A stretch of 64,000 nt of DNA from Bugula neritina (Eukaryota > Bryozoa > Gymnolaemata > Cheilostomatida > Bugulidae): positions 4,937,722-5,001,721 of the forward strand of contig OZ037766.1 of the NCBI GenBank assembly GCA_964035545.1. The letters are read 5' to 3'. Made by a program: the position numbers and the translations under genes. Below are positions 33,285-45,700 of this stretch, piece after piece. Each line of letters begins with the position of its first letter. Position 1 is the stretch's first letter. The notes beneath the pieces were generated by a model. That model was given only the letters and a program-made list of their open reading frames with translations. It did not search any database and had not been told where the DNA came from.

Positions 33285-34706
33285 TTTTGCTACCAATCTA
33301 TTACTATTACTATTAGATGAAGATTGGCACTTTCCACAAAATTTGTGGCATGAGCGGAAACCGTTAAAACCAAACTAATGCGATTCACTATTATTGCTTA
33401 TGAAAAATAACATAATTGCCTAAAAGTGCAATAATGTTTTTACTCAAAAAAATATTAAAACAAAAATAATTATTTTTAATTTTTATTTACATTTATACTT
33501 ATACCAACTAAAAATTGCAATATATAGTTTAGTTCAAGTATTTAGTTTAAGGCTACAACCATATTTATATATTTTCATAGTGACAATACAGCGGTTTCGT
33601 TTTTGCTATTAGTATTAAACTAGTGCATCGACATCAACTATGGAGATCACACTGATTATAAAATTAGATAATTACAGTATTACTATAAGTATAAGTGGCT
33701 ATTTTTTTGTTTATAATCATTAATTGTGTCTATTTATAAAAATACTTGTTAAATAAATAAACTGATGCTCCTATTTATATTAAATTTATTTGGGTTATTC
33801 TCTACTTTTACTTTAACTTTAAGTTTAAGTTAAACTAAAAGTAAAACTGTACTTATAATTATATTAATAAATTTATAATAATATTATAATTATTAAATTT
33901 AATATTTTAATATTATGATTAATTTTAAATTTAAAAGCTAAAAAGCATCATTATTATGATAGTAATATTGATTATTGGTAACTTCTAACTTGTAACTCAA
34001 ACTGTGAGACTGAAAAAAAACTGAAAGACAGAGTGAGAGTAGGACTAGTCTAACTCTAAGTCCTAAGTAAAACTACTCTGATCACGGTCGTCTTAGGGTT
34101 TGACTAAGGCTAGTGTGAAAAATTGCAGTCCTTCAAGCTCAAATAGTTTTTATTAAAGTAAATATTTGTAATTATGAAAAATTGTCTGCTTGTGAAATGA
34201 TGTAAATTATAATCACTATAACTATTCAACTTGAATGCCAAACTAAAACATAAACTTGCACTAAACTGTTGCTAACTTGTGGTCGACTAAGTTCAAATTG
34301 AATTCTAAGTTGGAAAATCTTGCAAATCTTAGTAGAACACCAAAACTAAGTCAGACCAAACAACTTTGATTTAGTTTCATGTATACCATACACGTATTGA
34401 ATACATGGGCATAACAAGCTATTGAAATTCCGAATGCATTTTTAATTATTATTATTATTAGCATTGGCATGATTTAATTGTTATTTTTTAAAAGAATTTT
34501 AAGACAAATAACCATTTTGTTTGTTGTCGTACACAAACTATTCAATGTGTTGAATTCTTAAATAAATTTGTGCAATTTTTAAGGATGTAGAATAATCTTA
34601 CTTTTCTATTAAACATCTTTCAAGGCATTGCTTTTATTAATGTTTTATCACTATAAATGTATTTATACTTTTTATTGAGCCTGTAATGTTTTACTTTTTT
34701 TTGTAG
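33285..34706. other. Head-to-head intergenic spacer, DPH5 / calpain
   Basis: 1.4 kb, very AT-rich, and must hold both promoters. 33805-33850 is a run of CTTTAA/TTAAG words containing the perfect palindrome AGTTTAAGTTAAACT at 33822-33836. A splice acceptor at 34706 shows that the calpain 5'UTR is probably spliced, with a non-coding first exon somewhere in this stretch. Confidence 0.5.
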
Positions 34707-34720
34707 TGAACCCAGATGAC

Positions 34721-37700
34721 ATGGGCTGTAATACTTCTCAAAACGTGTCCGTACATCAAGACACTTTTAGCTACATTGAATATGAGGGGCGTGGCAATGA
34801 TTATTTAAACTATTCATATTATCAGACATATTTTAAAAACTCTAATGATCAGACCCTGTGGAATGACTATTATCGCATACGGAATGTTTATGAAACATCT
34901 CAACAAAATAGTGGAAGTAATGAAGCATCAGGGACAGACGATTTTGACCAATATAAACATTGGCATGACCATAAGCAACACCAAGGAAAGATCACATCAC
35001 AAAAAGAGGAACAATATAAATCTAAAGTTGATATGGTTGTTGAAAATCCTACTGCTGAGATTATAGCTGCTGGTAATGTAACTCCTTTTAAAATAGTTAT
35101 CTTGAAAAGTATTGTATTTTCGTTCTTTTCAGTAATACTTTTATTTTCAAAAAACTATTGAATGATGAATAGGTTGTTGTGTTTGGTTTATGGTTAATAT
35201 AGTATGAATTAGTAAGATTCATTCAACTTATACCAATTAATTAAACAAAGCATGTTGTTTTTGAGCTTTGTAATGTATGCAATTAATAATACTTTATAAT
35301 TATTACATATGTGCTAATTATTTTTGCAATTCACCAAATGCATTAAAAAAAGATATTCTTTTAGTGAAATTGCTTTCTTTACTAAGAATTTTTATGCGAA
35401 CCTATTTTTTATGTCTTACAGATGAACCAGATTGCATAACAGGCGAGGCAACTGAACTGCGGATGGGACTCAAAACCGTTGGTACAGCTCTGCGTATAAC
35501 TATAATCAAGAAAAAAGAAGGTACGGCTAGTTGAAGTTGAAAATATTTTGTATAAAAAATAATCTTATACATAATTTTTTTAGAGTGCAATTCTTGAGTC
35601 TATTTCATTCCTGACTAACTCTAACCCAAAAATGAAAACACTTTTAGATAAATAACTTCTTTTATTTAAACTTGATTTCATATTATTTTTGCCTTCAAGT
35701 AGCTTTTAACACACAGAAGTATTTTGAATATCCGGTATGAAGTATTGGTATAATATTTTGTAGAATGTAGCCAAGGGCCTGCACAACTGAAAGTAAAGGT
35801 TTTAGACACATTACATTTTGACAAACCTGACATTGACTTTATCACTCGTCGGCCTACCTTGCAGCCTGGTCACAAGTATATCGACAAGGAATTTGAATGC
35901 TCTAAAGCATTGGGAAAATATTTTGACCAGTTTCAGTGGAAAAGACCACAGGTTATTTATATTATTTAAATTATTAATGACTTTTTGTCACAAATACTGG
36001 AAATGCTACCTTTTAAATTTCTGTTAATTTATTATGCAGCCTTTTCCAAATAAATTTACATCAACTTTGTTCTCTCCGTTTTTGTTTACTGCACAATTAT
36101 TTGTTTTTCAGACATTTCGAAAAAAATGAATAATATTTTTTAAAGTTATGGTTTATTTGAAATGTTGTAATGAATATTTTGAAGAAGTAACTGTAGTATA
36201 CCAAGAATGCATAAATTCAGAGTATATGTTTTTATGTCATAGGAAATTCTTCCAGATAAAGAAATCTGCCTCTTCCACGAGGGCACATCAATGGCTGATG
36301 TAGACCAAGGAAAGTTTGGCTCTTGTTACTTCTTAGCAGTTCTAGCAGGTCTTGCAACACAGCCTGAGGTTATGAGACAGGTATACTGCTATTTTCAATG
36401 AGTTCTCTAACTGTAGAACCTGAAATTTTAAAATTTATAGTTAAAATTCAGATTTACAGTATGTTGATGTTAATTTTTTGCTCTTGTTTTCTGATGCAGA
36501 TTATTTTACCCGATGCATATGATATTAAGAATGGGGTTTTCCACTGTCGTTTTTGGAAATTTGGTCAGTGGATTGATGTGTATGTTGATGATTACTTGCC
36601 GTGTGATTCAAATGGATTAGTTGGCTGCCAGTCTAATGATTATTCTGGTGAGATGTGGACTCCTTTATTAGAAAAAGCCTACGCTAAGTAAGTATTTCTT
36701 TTGTTGAACCAGTATTCAAAGTTATAAAGGACTTTGATAAACAATAGCATAATACCTAAAGCAATAACCTAATAATATTATTTATAGGAGGGTATTGGTG
36801 GCAAATTTACTTGCCAGCATTTTGTGACATTTTACTGTAAGTGACTGAAAGGTGTTTGTGGATGACGTGTGTTAGTAACTGATATGTGTTTGTGGATGAC
36901 AAATATTTGGTGGCAGACAGGTGCTGGTGCCAGACAGGTGCTGGTGACTCATGTGTTGGTGGTTACCAAATCTAACCAACAAGCAATATAAAAATATGCA
37001 GCTTGTCTGTAATGCATCTGGTGATCATTTTATAGATTTATGGGCTCATATCCCAACATGGAGTGTGGAATACCCAGAGATGCGTACGTAGCTCTGACAG
37101 GTGGTTGTGCTGAGTGGTTGCCGCTCACCTACTACAAGTTTGATCTCTCAGCTGTGTACAACCGGATTGCTAACGCCTTGAAACACGCATCTGTTGTGGT
37201 CTGCTCATCTACTGTAAGCTTATCTTGTATTGGGCGTCTACTCATTTATCTCTTATCTTACCTCAAATGTCTACTCAGGTGTAGACATTTGAGTTTGTTT
37301 AAGTTTATTGCTATAAAACGTTGAAATATTTTGTTTTACCGAATAAAAAGAATGTAGAAATTGATGATTTTAAACTCTGAGTTCTTATATGCCTACACTT
37401 CATGTTAACATGGTGGGGGAGGGGGCATCATTCATTATATGAAGTTGCATATAGCAGGTGTTCGTGATGGTGCATGTGTTGTGTTAAATATTGATGAATC
37501 ATGTAAGATAAACCACTATGATGATGATGAAATAATTTTATTGTATTAAATTTTCATGTCAATATTTAAGCATTTGTTATGGATATATTTTAGCCGACTG
37601 AGGAAAAAAAAGAACAGGTTGTAGAGCAAAATATAGTATTAAATCATGCATATACTGTGACTGCTACTGCCATTGTAAGTTGAATAAGCATATGATATAC

Positions 37701-40508
37701 TCTAATAGTTGCATTATATATTTTGTATTATATTAATTCAATTCAAAACACGGTTGGGTGAGAAAAATTGGTCATATCTATAATATGTTATATAAGATTT
37801 TCAAATGATATTATTAAAAGCTGGTATGTATTGTCATTTGCAGCTAACTCAAACAAACGTTTTCATGAATTCGATCTTTTTCGTTTCTAGTATTAGAGAC
37901 ACTATAAATTTAACTTCAGGTATATACATTAGGAAAATATCCATTTTTGTGTTGTGAAGTATTAGCCTATCAGCTGTAATACTAATATAGTGAACTCGTG
38001 ATAGCCTTGTGTGCTTATTCATAATTGAACGTCAGTTCACACTAAAATTAAGTAGACAACTCTCAATGTGTAAGAAAAATATTGTTTGTGCAGTCGGTAA
38101 TGTACATCATATTATTTCATTGATATAATGAGTTATATGTTGCATTTACAAAGGTAGAACGAAATGGAGGTGTTAGAGAATCTCTAGTAAAGCTTAGGAA
38201 TCCCTGGTCACATAAAGAGTGGACTGGAGCCTGGGGTGATAAGTAAGTATAGTACAAATATAATATCCAATCTGCTAAAATGTGTATTTAATGTGGAATT
38301 TCAAAATAAAGTACAAGTGGATATATGAAACCAAAGTTTTGCAGTTTAAATTAGATAGTTAAAGATTTGTTTGTTATGAGTGTTGGCATACTGTCGTTTA
38401 AACCAGACTTCTAGAGTCTTCTAAACCAATAACTACTCAGATTTGTTTTCAAGGTCATCCGAATGGTACACCATAGATAGATCTCAAAGAGCTCAGCTTC
38501 ATGAAATTGAAGACAATGGAGAATTTTGGATGTCATGGGATGATTTCTGGAACATATTTACAGACATTTCAATTTGTTCTATCACTCCAGACTATGATCA
38601 TGATGGGTTGAGTGACGGGCTAGGTATGCTATTGTAGATATAATCAATCATGTGGTGTAATGGCTGCAGTAGCTTATGTCACCGAAACATAACAATAGTA
38701 TGCAAGTGACAAATCATAGTTGTATATCTTTTATGTATAAATTTGCTGTGAAATGTGTTTTGATGTTTCATTTCATTAAAAAATATTTTGTGAATATCTT
38801 TAGACAACCTAGTCTGCATTTATGGAGAGTGGGCAGGAAAATACACTGGTGGCTGGGAAAACGTCACGAATAATCCTACGTTTGAGTTTCGTGTTCCTAA
38901 AACTGGTAAGTAGCAGTGATTATAACTGATTTTTTCTTAAATATTCACTTCGACCACTAATCAGCAAAATAAATTCTAAGAGAATTATTTAATTGCATCG
39001 TCTGTCAAAAGACAACGTTTTGAGAAAAAACTATTATTATTATTTAAGTAATAAAGGCCACATACTAAATACTTGTTTGCGACTGCCATTTCAAACTAAA
39101 GTTCTTAAACTTGTTAGATCTCAAAACATTAGCTTCTTGATTTTTATTTATTATAACTAATGCTGCATTTACTAATTTACTGCCTGGTCTTTGCTTCATC
39201 AAATCACCATTTTTTCTCTGATCATGTGCCCTGCATGTGGAAGCAACATTCATTGGAAAGGAATCATAAAAACTATTTATTCTTATTTGAAAAATATCAT
39301 GTTGACACTTCATCATAAACTTCTTTACATTGCAACTGCCTTTTTCGTTTTAGGAATTTTTTCATGTCTTCATTTTTCTGCAGATTTCTCTGCTACTTTA
39401 TTCATTAATTTATATTTGTCAGTATTGCTACTTGTTTACTTAGCCCAGGGTCCAGTGAACATTCTGATTCAGTGCTTACAGAAGGTGCCCAATGGAGTTT
39501 ATAAAACTAGTGCTACTAATATTCTTCTCAAACACGCTAAAGTAGGTGCATAAGTTTTATAGTTTTACAGCACATTATCATTGTTCTTAGGCGTTTGCTG
39601 ACGTCATCATTAAAATATGTTGAATTACTAGATATCTATTTCTTGGAAAAATATTGTATATCATGGCTTGAAAACAAATATGCTGGTTATTCAAATTTGT
39701 GTTTATGTTGAAAATAAAATTTTATCCCTGAGATGATAAAAGCCAGGTAGCATTTTTATTAAACATTTTATATCATAAATTTATTAATCATCAACTAACC
39801 AATCTTGCTTTTCATTGTGAAGTATTAATGAGATGAATGCTAATGTTCTATCACAGAGTAAGAATGTGGAAGATGAGTATATTGGTGCAGACTCTCTAAG
39901 GTACAGCACTGCCAACCCTCTGTCTCGAAGGTTCACGGCACATGCTGGAGGGAAGTATCAGATCATCCCCAGCAAGTATCTGGAAGGGGAAACTGGAAAA
40001 TTTCTTTTACGAGTCTTCAGCAAAATATCTCTTGAGATTAAGTAGGTGTTTGCTAATTTATTATATAACTAAATTATGTGCAGTTCGTGTTGAATTTTCA
40101 TGTTTGTAGTAGTGTATGTGTTGTTTACTTACTGAGGGTATTATAACATGTTATTTATGCGTTTAATGCATTTTAATCTAAGAAAGCCGAAACTAAAATA
40201 TAATATTTTGAGTAATTTGTTTTTTACTTCACTTTATGAGATATTTCAATTAAGAGCTGAACTATGTCTTCAAAGTAATATATTGGTGTGGATATTAAAA
40301 CCACACTGATACTGGAACATGCTTGGACAAAATATTTATAATTTGACTTATTGTATATTTTTAAGAAGAAAACTCCAAATCAGATGAACAATTTCAACAT
40401 TTTGAATGAGTCTAAATGCATCATAGTTTGTTTGATATAAATATAACTGACAGATGTCTTTTATTTTGTTATAGACCTGTTGGACGCCGGAAAACAAGAA
40501 AGCTTTAA
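34721..40508 (+). CDS. Calpain family cysteine protease without EF-hands
   Basis: Exons: 34721-35072, 35422-35520, 35764-35951, 36243-36380, 36500-36687, 37036-37213, 37594-37674, 38154-38242, 38454-38623, 38804-38905, 39423-39541, 39857-40041, 40475-40508. All phases agree: 641 codons, 640 residues. Catalytic triad: Cys241 (DQGKFGSCYFLA), His399 (LNHAYTVTA), Asn424 (KLRNPWSHKEW). The Cys-His spacing of 158 and His-Asn spacing of 25 fit the calpain core. A C2-like domain III follows (GEWAGKYTGGWEN ... FLLRVFSK), and the protein ends KPVGRRKTRKL with no penta-EF-hand. The first 150 residues are Tyr/Asn/Gln/Asp-rich and novel to me. The ATG chosen gives MGCNTS, a good N-myristoylation/palmitoylation sequence, predicting membrane association. 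The start of exon 11 (39423) is the least certain boundary: an acceptor at 39384 is also in frame. Confidence 0.9.
36840..36965. repeat. Short minisatellite-like repeats in a calpain intron
   Basis: ATGTGTTTGTGGATGAC-type words occur twice (about 36850 and 36885) and CAGACAGGTGCTGGTG occurs twice (about 36916-36950), in the intron before exon 6. Confidence 0.6.
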
Positions 40509-42713
40509 ACTAAAGTGATTTATATTTTGCACCTTTACATCTTAATGGTAGTCCATAAATTTTTCTATATACCATTTTTAGCGATGTGTTTTTATATGCT
40601 TTTTTGTATTCTTCAACTTATACGCTTTCCCTAATTATTTCACTATAAGCTGAGATGATATTTTAATATATATTTACCGGTTGTTGCTTTTCATTATTTT
40701 GTATTTGCATTTTGTCTAATTTTGTTTAATATTAGACTATATACTACATATAATTAAACAATGAACTCTTTTTTGTATCTGGTTATTTAAATCTGAATTT
40801 TAACTTGTACGATATTCATTTTGATCTATTTTCATATGCATAATTTATTTTTGTTGTTATTAGCATTTTCTTGCTATTTTCCTTCCGTCCCTCAATATCC
40901 AGTGCCAAATGCAATTTACTTTTTTTCAACATAATATTCTGCATAACTATTGCCATGTTTGATATCTTTAGAATGTATGATGATATTCAGTATAAGAGAT
41001 GTATACCTAATTTATTAATTTAATGTATTTCTCTATATTATTGATTCCAATACTTATTGTATTTTGATGACGTTATTTATTGTAATATGTCGTTATATTA
41101 TAAAAATACATGTCATCATATATACTAATATCGTATTAATATGAGACCACCCACACAATGCAGTCTTTACAGCTACTAAAAGATGTTTTAAAAACAATTT
41201 CTATTCTCAAAATCAGTAATTTGTTACTCAAGAAGGCACAGAGTTTGAAACATATGGATAAACTTTTTATTCTATATTAATGTACTACATATGCAGGCAG
41301 CTAGACCTGCACTGTTACCAAATCATTAACCCATTTGAATAGTAATAGACTGTTTGCTTTATTATGTCGTTATAAAAAAACAGTTACAGCACTGGCTTTT
41401 GCCTAAAACTCATAACTCAAACATATTTTACTTTCGAAAACAGAGGATTATTGTCCACTTTTTAATATTGAATTATCATCAAACTCAACAGATGTTTATG
41501 GAGTTATCTTATACAAACAGTAAGACAACTCTATATATAAATGACGCTCGTAAACAATAAAGAGTATTTAGACCACGCCCACATGCATTGTCGAGCATGA
41601 CAATTGGTATTATTGACATTGCTTTTAGCAGAAGGATTACAGCATGCGAATATAATTTTATGCAGCCAAAACTTTAGGGTTTGTGCCTTTTGTAAAGTGC
41701 GTCAACTGCATAGTTTTTGATGGATAACTCTTTACTATTCACATTTTTTGCCTATTATTTTCTAATGATAATCTATATGATGATCACTTTATTCTTAGAA
41801 TTGTCGTTATCAATTAATAATAATAATAATTATTATTATTATTATAAATATAATTATTATATTTATAATATTCATATAAAATTAAATAATCCCATTAATT
41901 ATTATTTATATTAATTGTTAATATTATAACAAGTTGAAATACTAGTACTAGTAAAGTAGTGCTAATACTAATAGTAGTTTAATAGTGATGGTATAAATAC
42001 TAGTAGTAATACTAATACTTTTTAGTTTTAGTAATAATAATAGTAATACTGATAGTAAGTATTACAAAAATTTTGAAACTAAAAGATATTATTAAAAATA
42101 AATATTTCATCAATCAAGAAAAATAATGATGCTACTTGGTGATATCTTAAAAACAATGCATTTGGTGTAATTGGGTAATCTTTAATTATGTGAATATTAA
42201 ACAAATATTATTATTAATCACTCACTAGAATAATCAAATGAGCCTGACACAATGCGATCAAGTGCTATTTGCTAGAATCTGATTCTCCAAAGAAATATAA
42301 TTCATTTTAGAATTTTACCTTTATTTCAATTTACTCACCTATTAAAACTGGTAAAATTACTCATATAGTCTTAGACTACTTTGCAAATTTATTGAAAACA
42401 TTTGAAGAATCCACTAACATTAGCCAAGTAAAAGTTATTAAGCAATTTTTTTCCAAATTTTTTATTTCACTATCATTAGGTTAAGCATCTAACAAGAGTA
42501 TTGCCAATTATTGTTTTTAATATTAACACACTGAATGACTGGAGTATAATTAAACTACTCGACATTTAATAGGTGCATTAACTTAATGCAATTTGGTTAG
42601 ACATTTTTAAGCTGTGTAATTCATTGCATATGCTCAGGTTAGGTATGCAATGTAGTAGAAATTTACAGAAACTGAGTAGATTTTTATAAAGTTGTGTCTA
42701 CAAATAACAGAAA
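40509..42713. other. Intergenic between calpain and the WD40 gene
   Basis: 2.2 kb, strongly AT-rich. 41810-42060 is an (AAT)n/(AGT)n simple-sequence patch (TAATAATAATAATTATTATT, then TAGTAATACTAATAG words). It contains the calpain 3'UTR, whose poly(A) signal I could not fix, and the promoter of the WD40 gene. No other gene recognised. Confidence 0.5.
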
Positions 42714-45700
42714 ATGGAAGTTGAAAACAGCAACCTTGACGAGGTTGATGAAGCAGATAGCAGAAGGACTTCAGTGTTCACTTCTGGTGACCACTGGGAC
42801 CACAGGTAAACTTCCATTATAAGCAACTGGTTTGTTATTTTTTATAGCAGTCATGCAGTTCTAGAGTTTATATTGTGGATTTTTTGTCAATATCTATTCT
42901 TACATAAAAATTAACTTTTAATGTGTTTAGAATAACTGTAAACAGGAATTAACTTTGTTCAATAATCATGACCAGCTGCAGCTTTAAAGTTCTTCTGTTT
43001 TCTAGTATAGAGAAGTTAAGGTCATGGAGAACCATACAAACAGCCATATTAGCCAAGCTAAACACCGGTGAAGTGGATGCAGAAGAAGACATCACAGTAA
43101 ATCATGGATTTCAGGTAGCAAAGGCTCTCAATCAGTGTTAAAACTATTATCTTTAAATTGTTTTGCTCTCACAGCTAAAATCATACTACTTACTAAAATT
43201 GTTTTTGTTTCTCATATCAAGCTTGCGTCAAAAAAACTCAATAGTTTCCCAAGATCATGGCAACTACAAAGCCTTTATCGTCTGCAAAATATAATAACAT
43301 ATATGTTACACTGATTCCACACATTAAGATTATTGGTTTCTACTATTTTGATAAATCAATCAATACTAATGAACAAGGGCCCATGCGCTGATAAACAGCT
43401 TTTGTTTTAAAGTTAACATTATGATAATTATCACCAAGGTCATATCAGCGATTTCATTGCTGGTCACATTATACAATAGACATCCCATTGTTTATAGTGT
43501 ATCAAAAGTATTATTGCTAGGGCTTCAGCGCTATAGTATGAACAGGAAAAGAAAGCAAACAAAAATTAATCTATCGCTGCTCAACCAGCCAGAAATAAAG
43601 CAGGGCTTCCAAAGTGAGCTCACAGAGAATATCCAAGATATTGATATAAATTCTACTCATGGCAGCTGGGAAGTTCTGAGAGATTCGATCTTGAAAACAT
43701 GCCACTCAACCCTAGGTAAACCAGAACGAAAACATGAAGATTGGTTTGATGACAACGAACAAGAAATAAACGAGCTCATGAAGGAGAAACGCCATGCTTT
43801 CAGCTTATGGCACCAAGACTATAGAAATGTGGGAAAAAGGGAACATTATCATAAAATGAGAGGGAAAGTACAGGCGAGAATAAGGACAATAAAAAATGAC
43901 TGGTGGATCCGAAAATCTGAGGAACTTCAGAGACTTGCTGAGACAAACAGTAGCAAAGAGTTCTTTTCCGCTACGAAGAGATTGTATGGCCCAATTTTTG
44001 GAGGATGTGGGCCAATAGCTTCCAAAGATGGTTCCACAATACATAAGGGGAAAGATGAGATCAAGGGCAGATGGGCTGAACATTTCTCAGAGCTGCTTAA
44101 CCAAGACACTATGGTGGATGAGAAGACCTTAGAATGTCTGCCACAACTGTCAATACTGACCCACCTAGCCGAACCCCCAACGATTGACGAACTTGAGAAA
44201 GCATTATCCATGACTAAGTCAGGAAAAGCTGCCGGACCGGATGGAATACCTGGAGAGATTTTTAAAGGTGGTGGGCTAGAATTAAACAGAAAATTGCTGG
44301 AACTCTTTCAGCTGATTTGGGAAAAAGAATCACTTCATCCTGATCTGAAGGATGCTAATATTGTAACTCTTTACAAGAAGGGTAACAGAGCCGATTGTGG
44401 AAACTATAGGGGTATCTCTCTGCTATCCATTGCTGGAAAGCTTCTGGCGAGAATAGTTAGTTTTAGACTTGGCCAATTGACAGAGAGATGCCTACCAGAG
44501 AGCCAATGTGGCTTCAGACCTTACCGAGGAACTGTGGATATGATTTTTGCTGCTCGGCAGATTCAAGAAAAATGCCTAGAGCAGCACCGTGATCTGTTTA
44601 TGGCATTCATCGATCTAAAGAAAGCCTTTGACACAGTTCACAGACCAACGCTGTGGAAAGTGCTAGGCAAGATTGGATGCCCCGACAAATTAGTTACCAT
44701 CATTCGCATCTTACATGATGACATGAAGGCATCAGTATTAGTTGATGGAGACCACTCTAAGGAGTTTCCTGTGAACACAGGAGTAAAACAGGGATGTGTG
44801 ATAGCACCTACATTGTTCTCGATTTTCCTCACTGCTGTACTTCAACTAGTGAGTGAATGTATGCCATCTGGAGTAAGAATCAGATATAGATTTAATGATA
44901 TTTTCAATGTCAGACGTCTCAGAGCTAAGACGAAGACAGCTACCGAGGCTATCCATGAACTGCAGTATGCTGATGATAACATGATCATGGCTCATTCCGA
45001 GGAGGAACTTCAACTTGCTCTCACAGCATTCAATACAGCATACACCTCTCTTGGTCTAACACTCAATGCCAAGAAGACGCAAGTAATGTACCAACCACAC
45101 CCGAATACTGAAAGACATGAGGATTTTTCCCTCAAGGTGGGAGACCAAATATTAGACCAAGTCACTACCTTCAACTATTTAGGTAGCTGCCTATCCTCTA
45201 AAGCAAACATTGATGCTGAAATAAACCGAAGACTCCAGGCCGCCAGCTCCGCATTTGGGAGGCTGCAAACACGCGTTTTCAACAACAAGGATATATACAG
45301 ACAGACCAAACTAAAAGTATACAAAGCCATTGTTCTCCCGACACTACTTTATGCCTCTGAAACTTGGGTAACCTACAGCCACAACCTGCTGTCCCTCGAG
45401 AAATTTCACAACCGCAGTCTCAGGCGAATCCTCGGAGTCAAATGGCAAGACAGGCAGACTACTAACAGTGTCCTCGATAAAGCTCAAACTACAAGTATTA
45501 CTACCATGATTGTGAAGAGACAACTGAAGTGGTCTGGCCATGTGGTAAGAATGGATGATAACCGGCTACCAAAAAAGATCATGTACTCTGAGCTGAACAC
45601 TGGAAATCGCTCACAGGGTGGTCAGAGGAAAAGGTATAAAGACACTCTACACGAGAGTCTTAAGCAGTGTTTTATTCGACCACAGACCTGGGAAGTTCAG

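Noticed and set aside
41810-42060. Possible array or CRISPR-like structure from regular AAT/AGT words
   Set aside because: Simple trinucleotide repeats without unit-and-spacer organisation; the DNA is eukaryotic.
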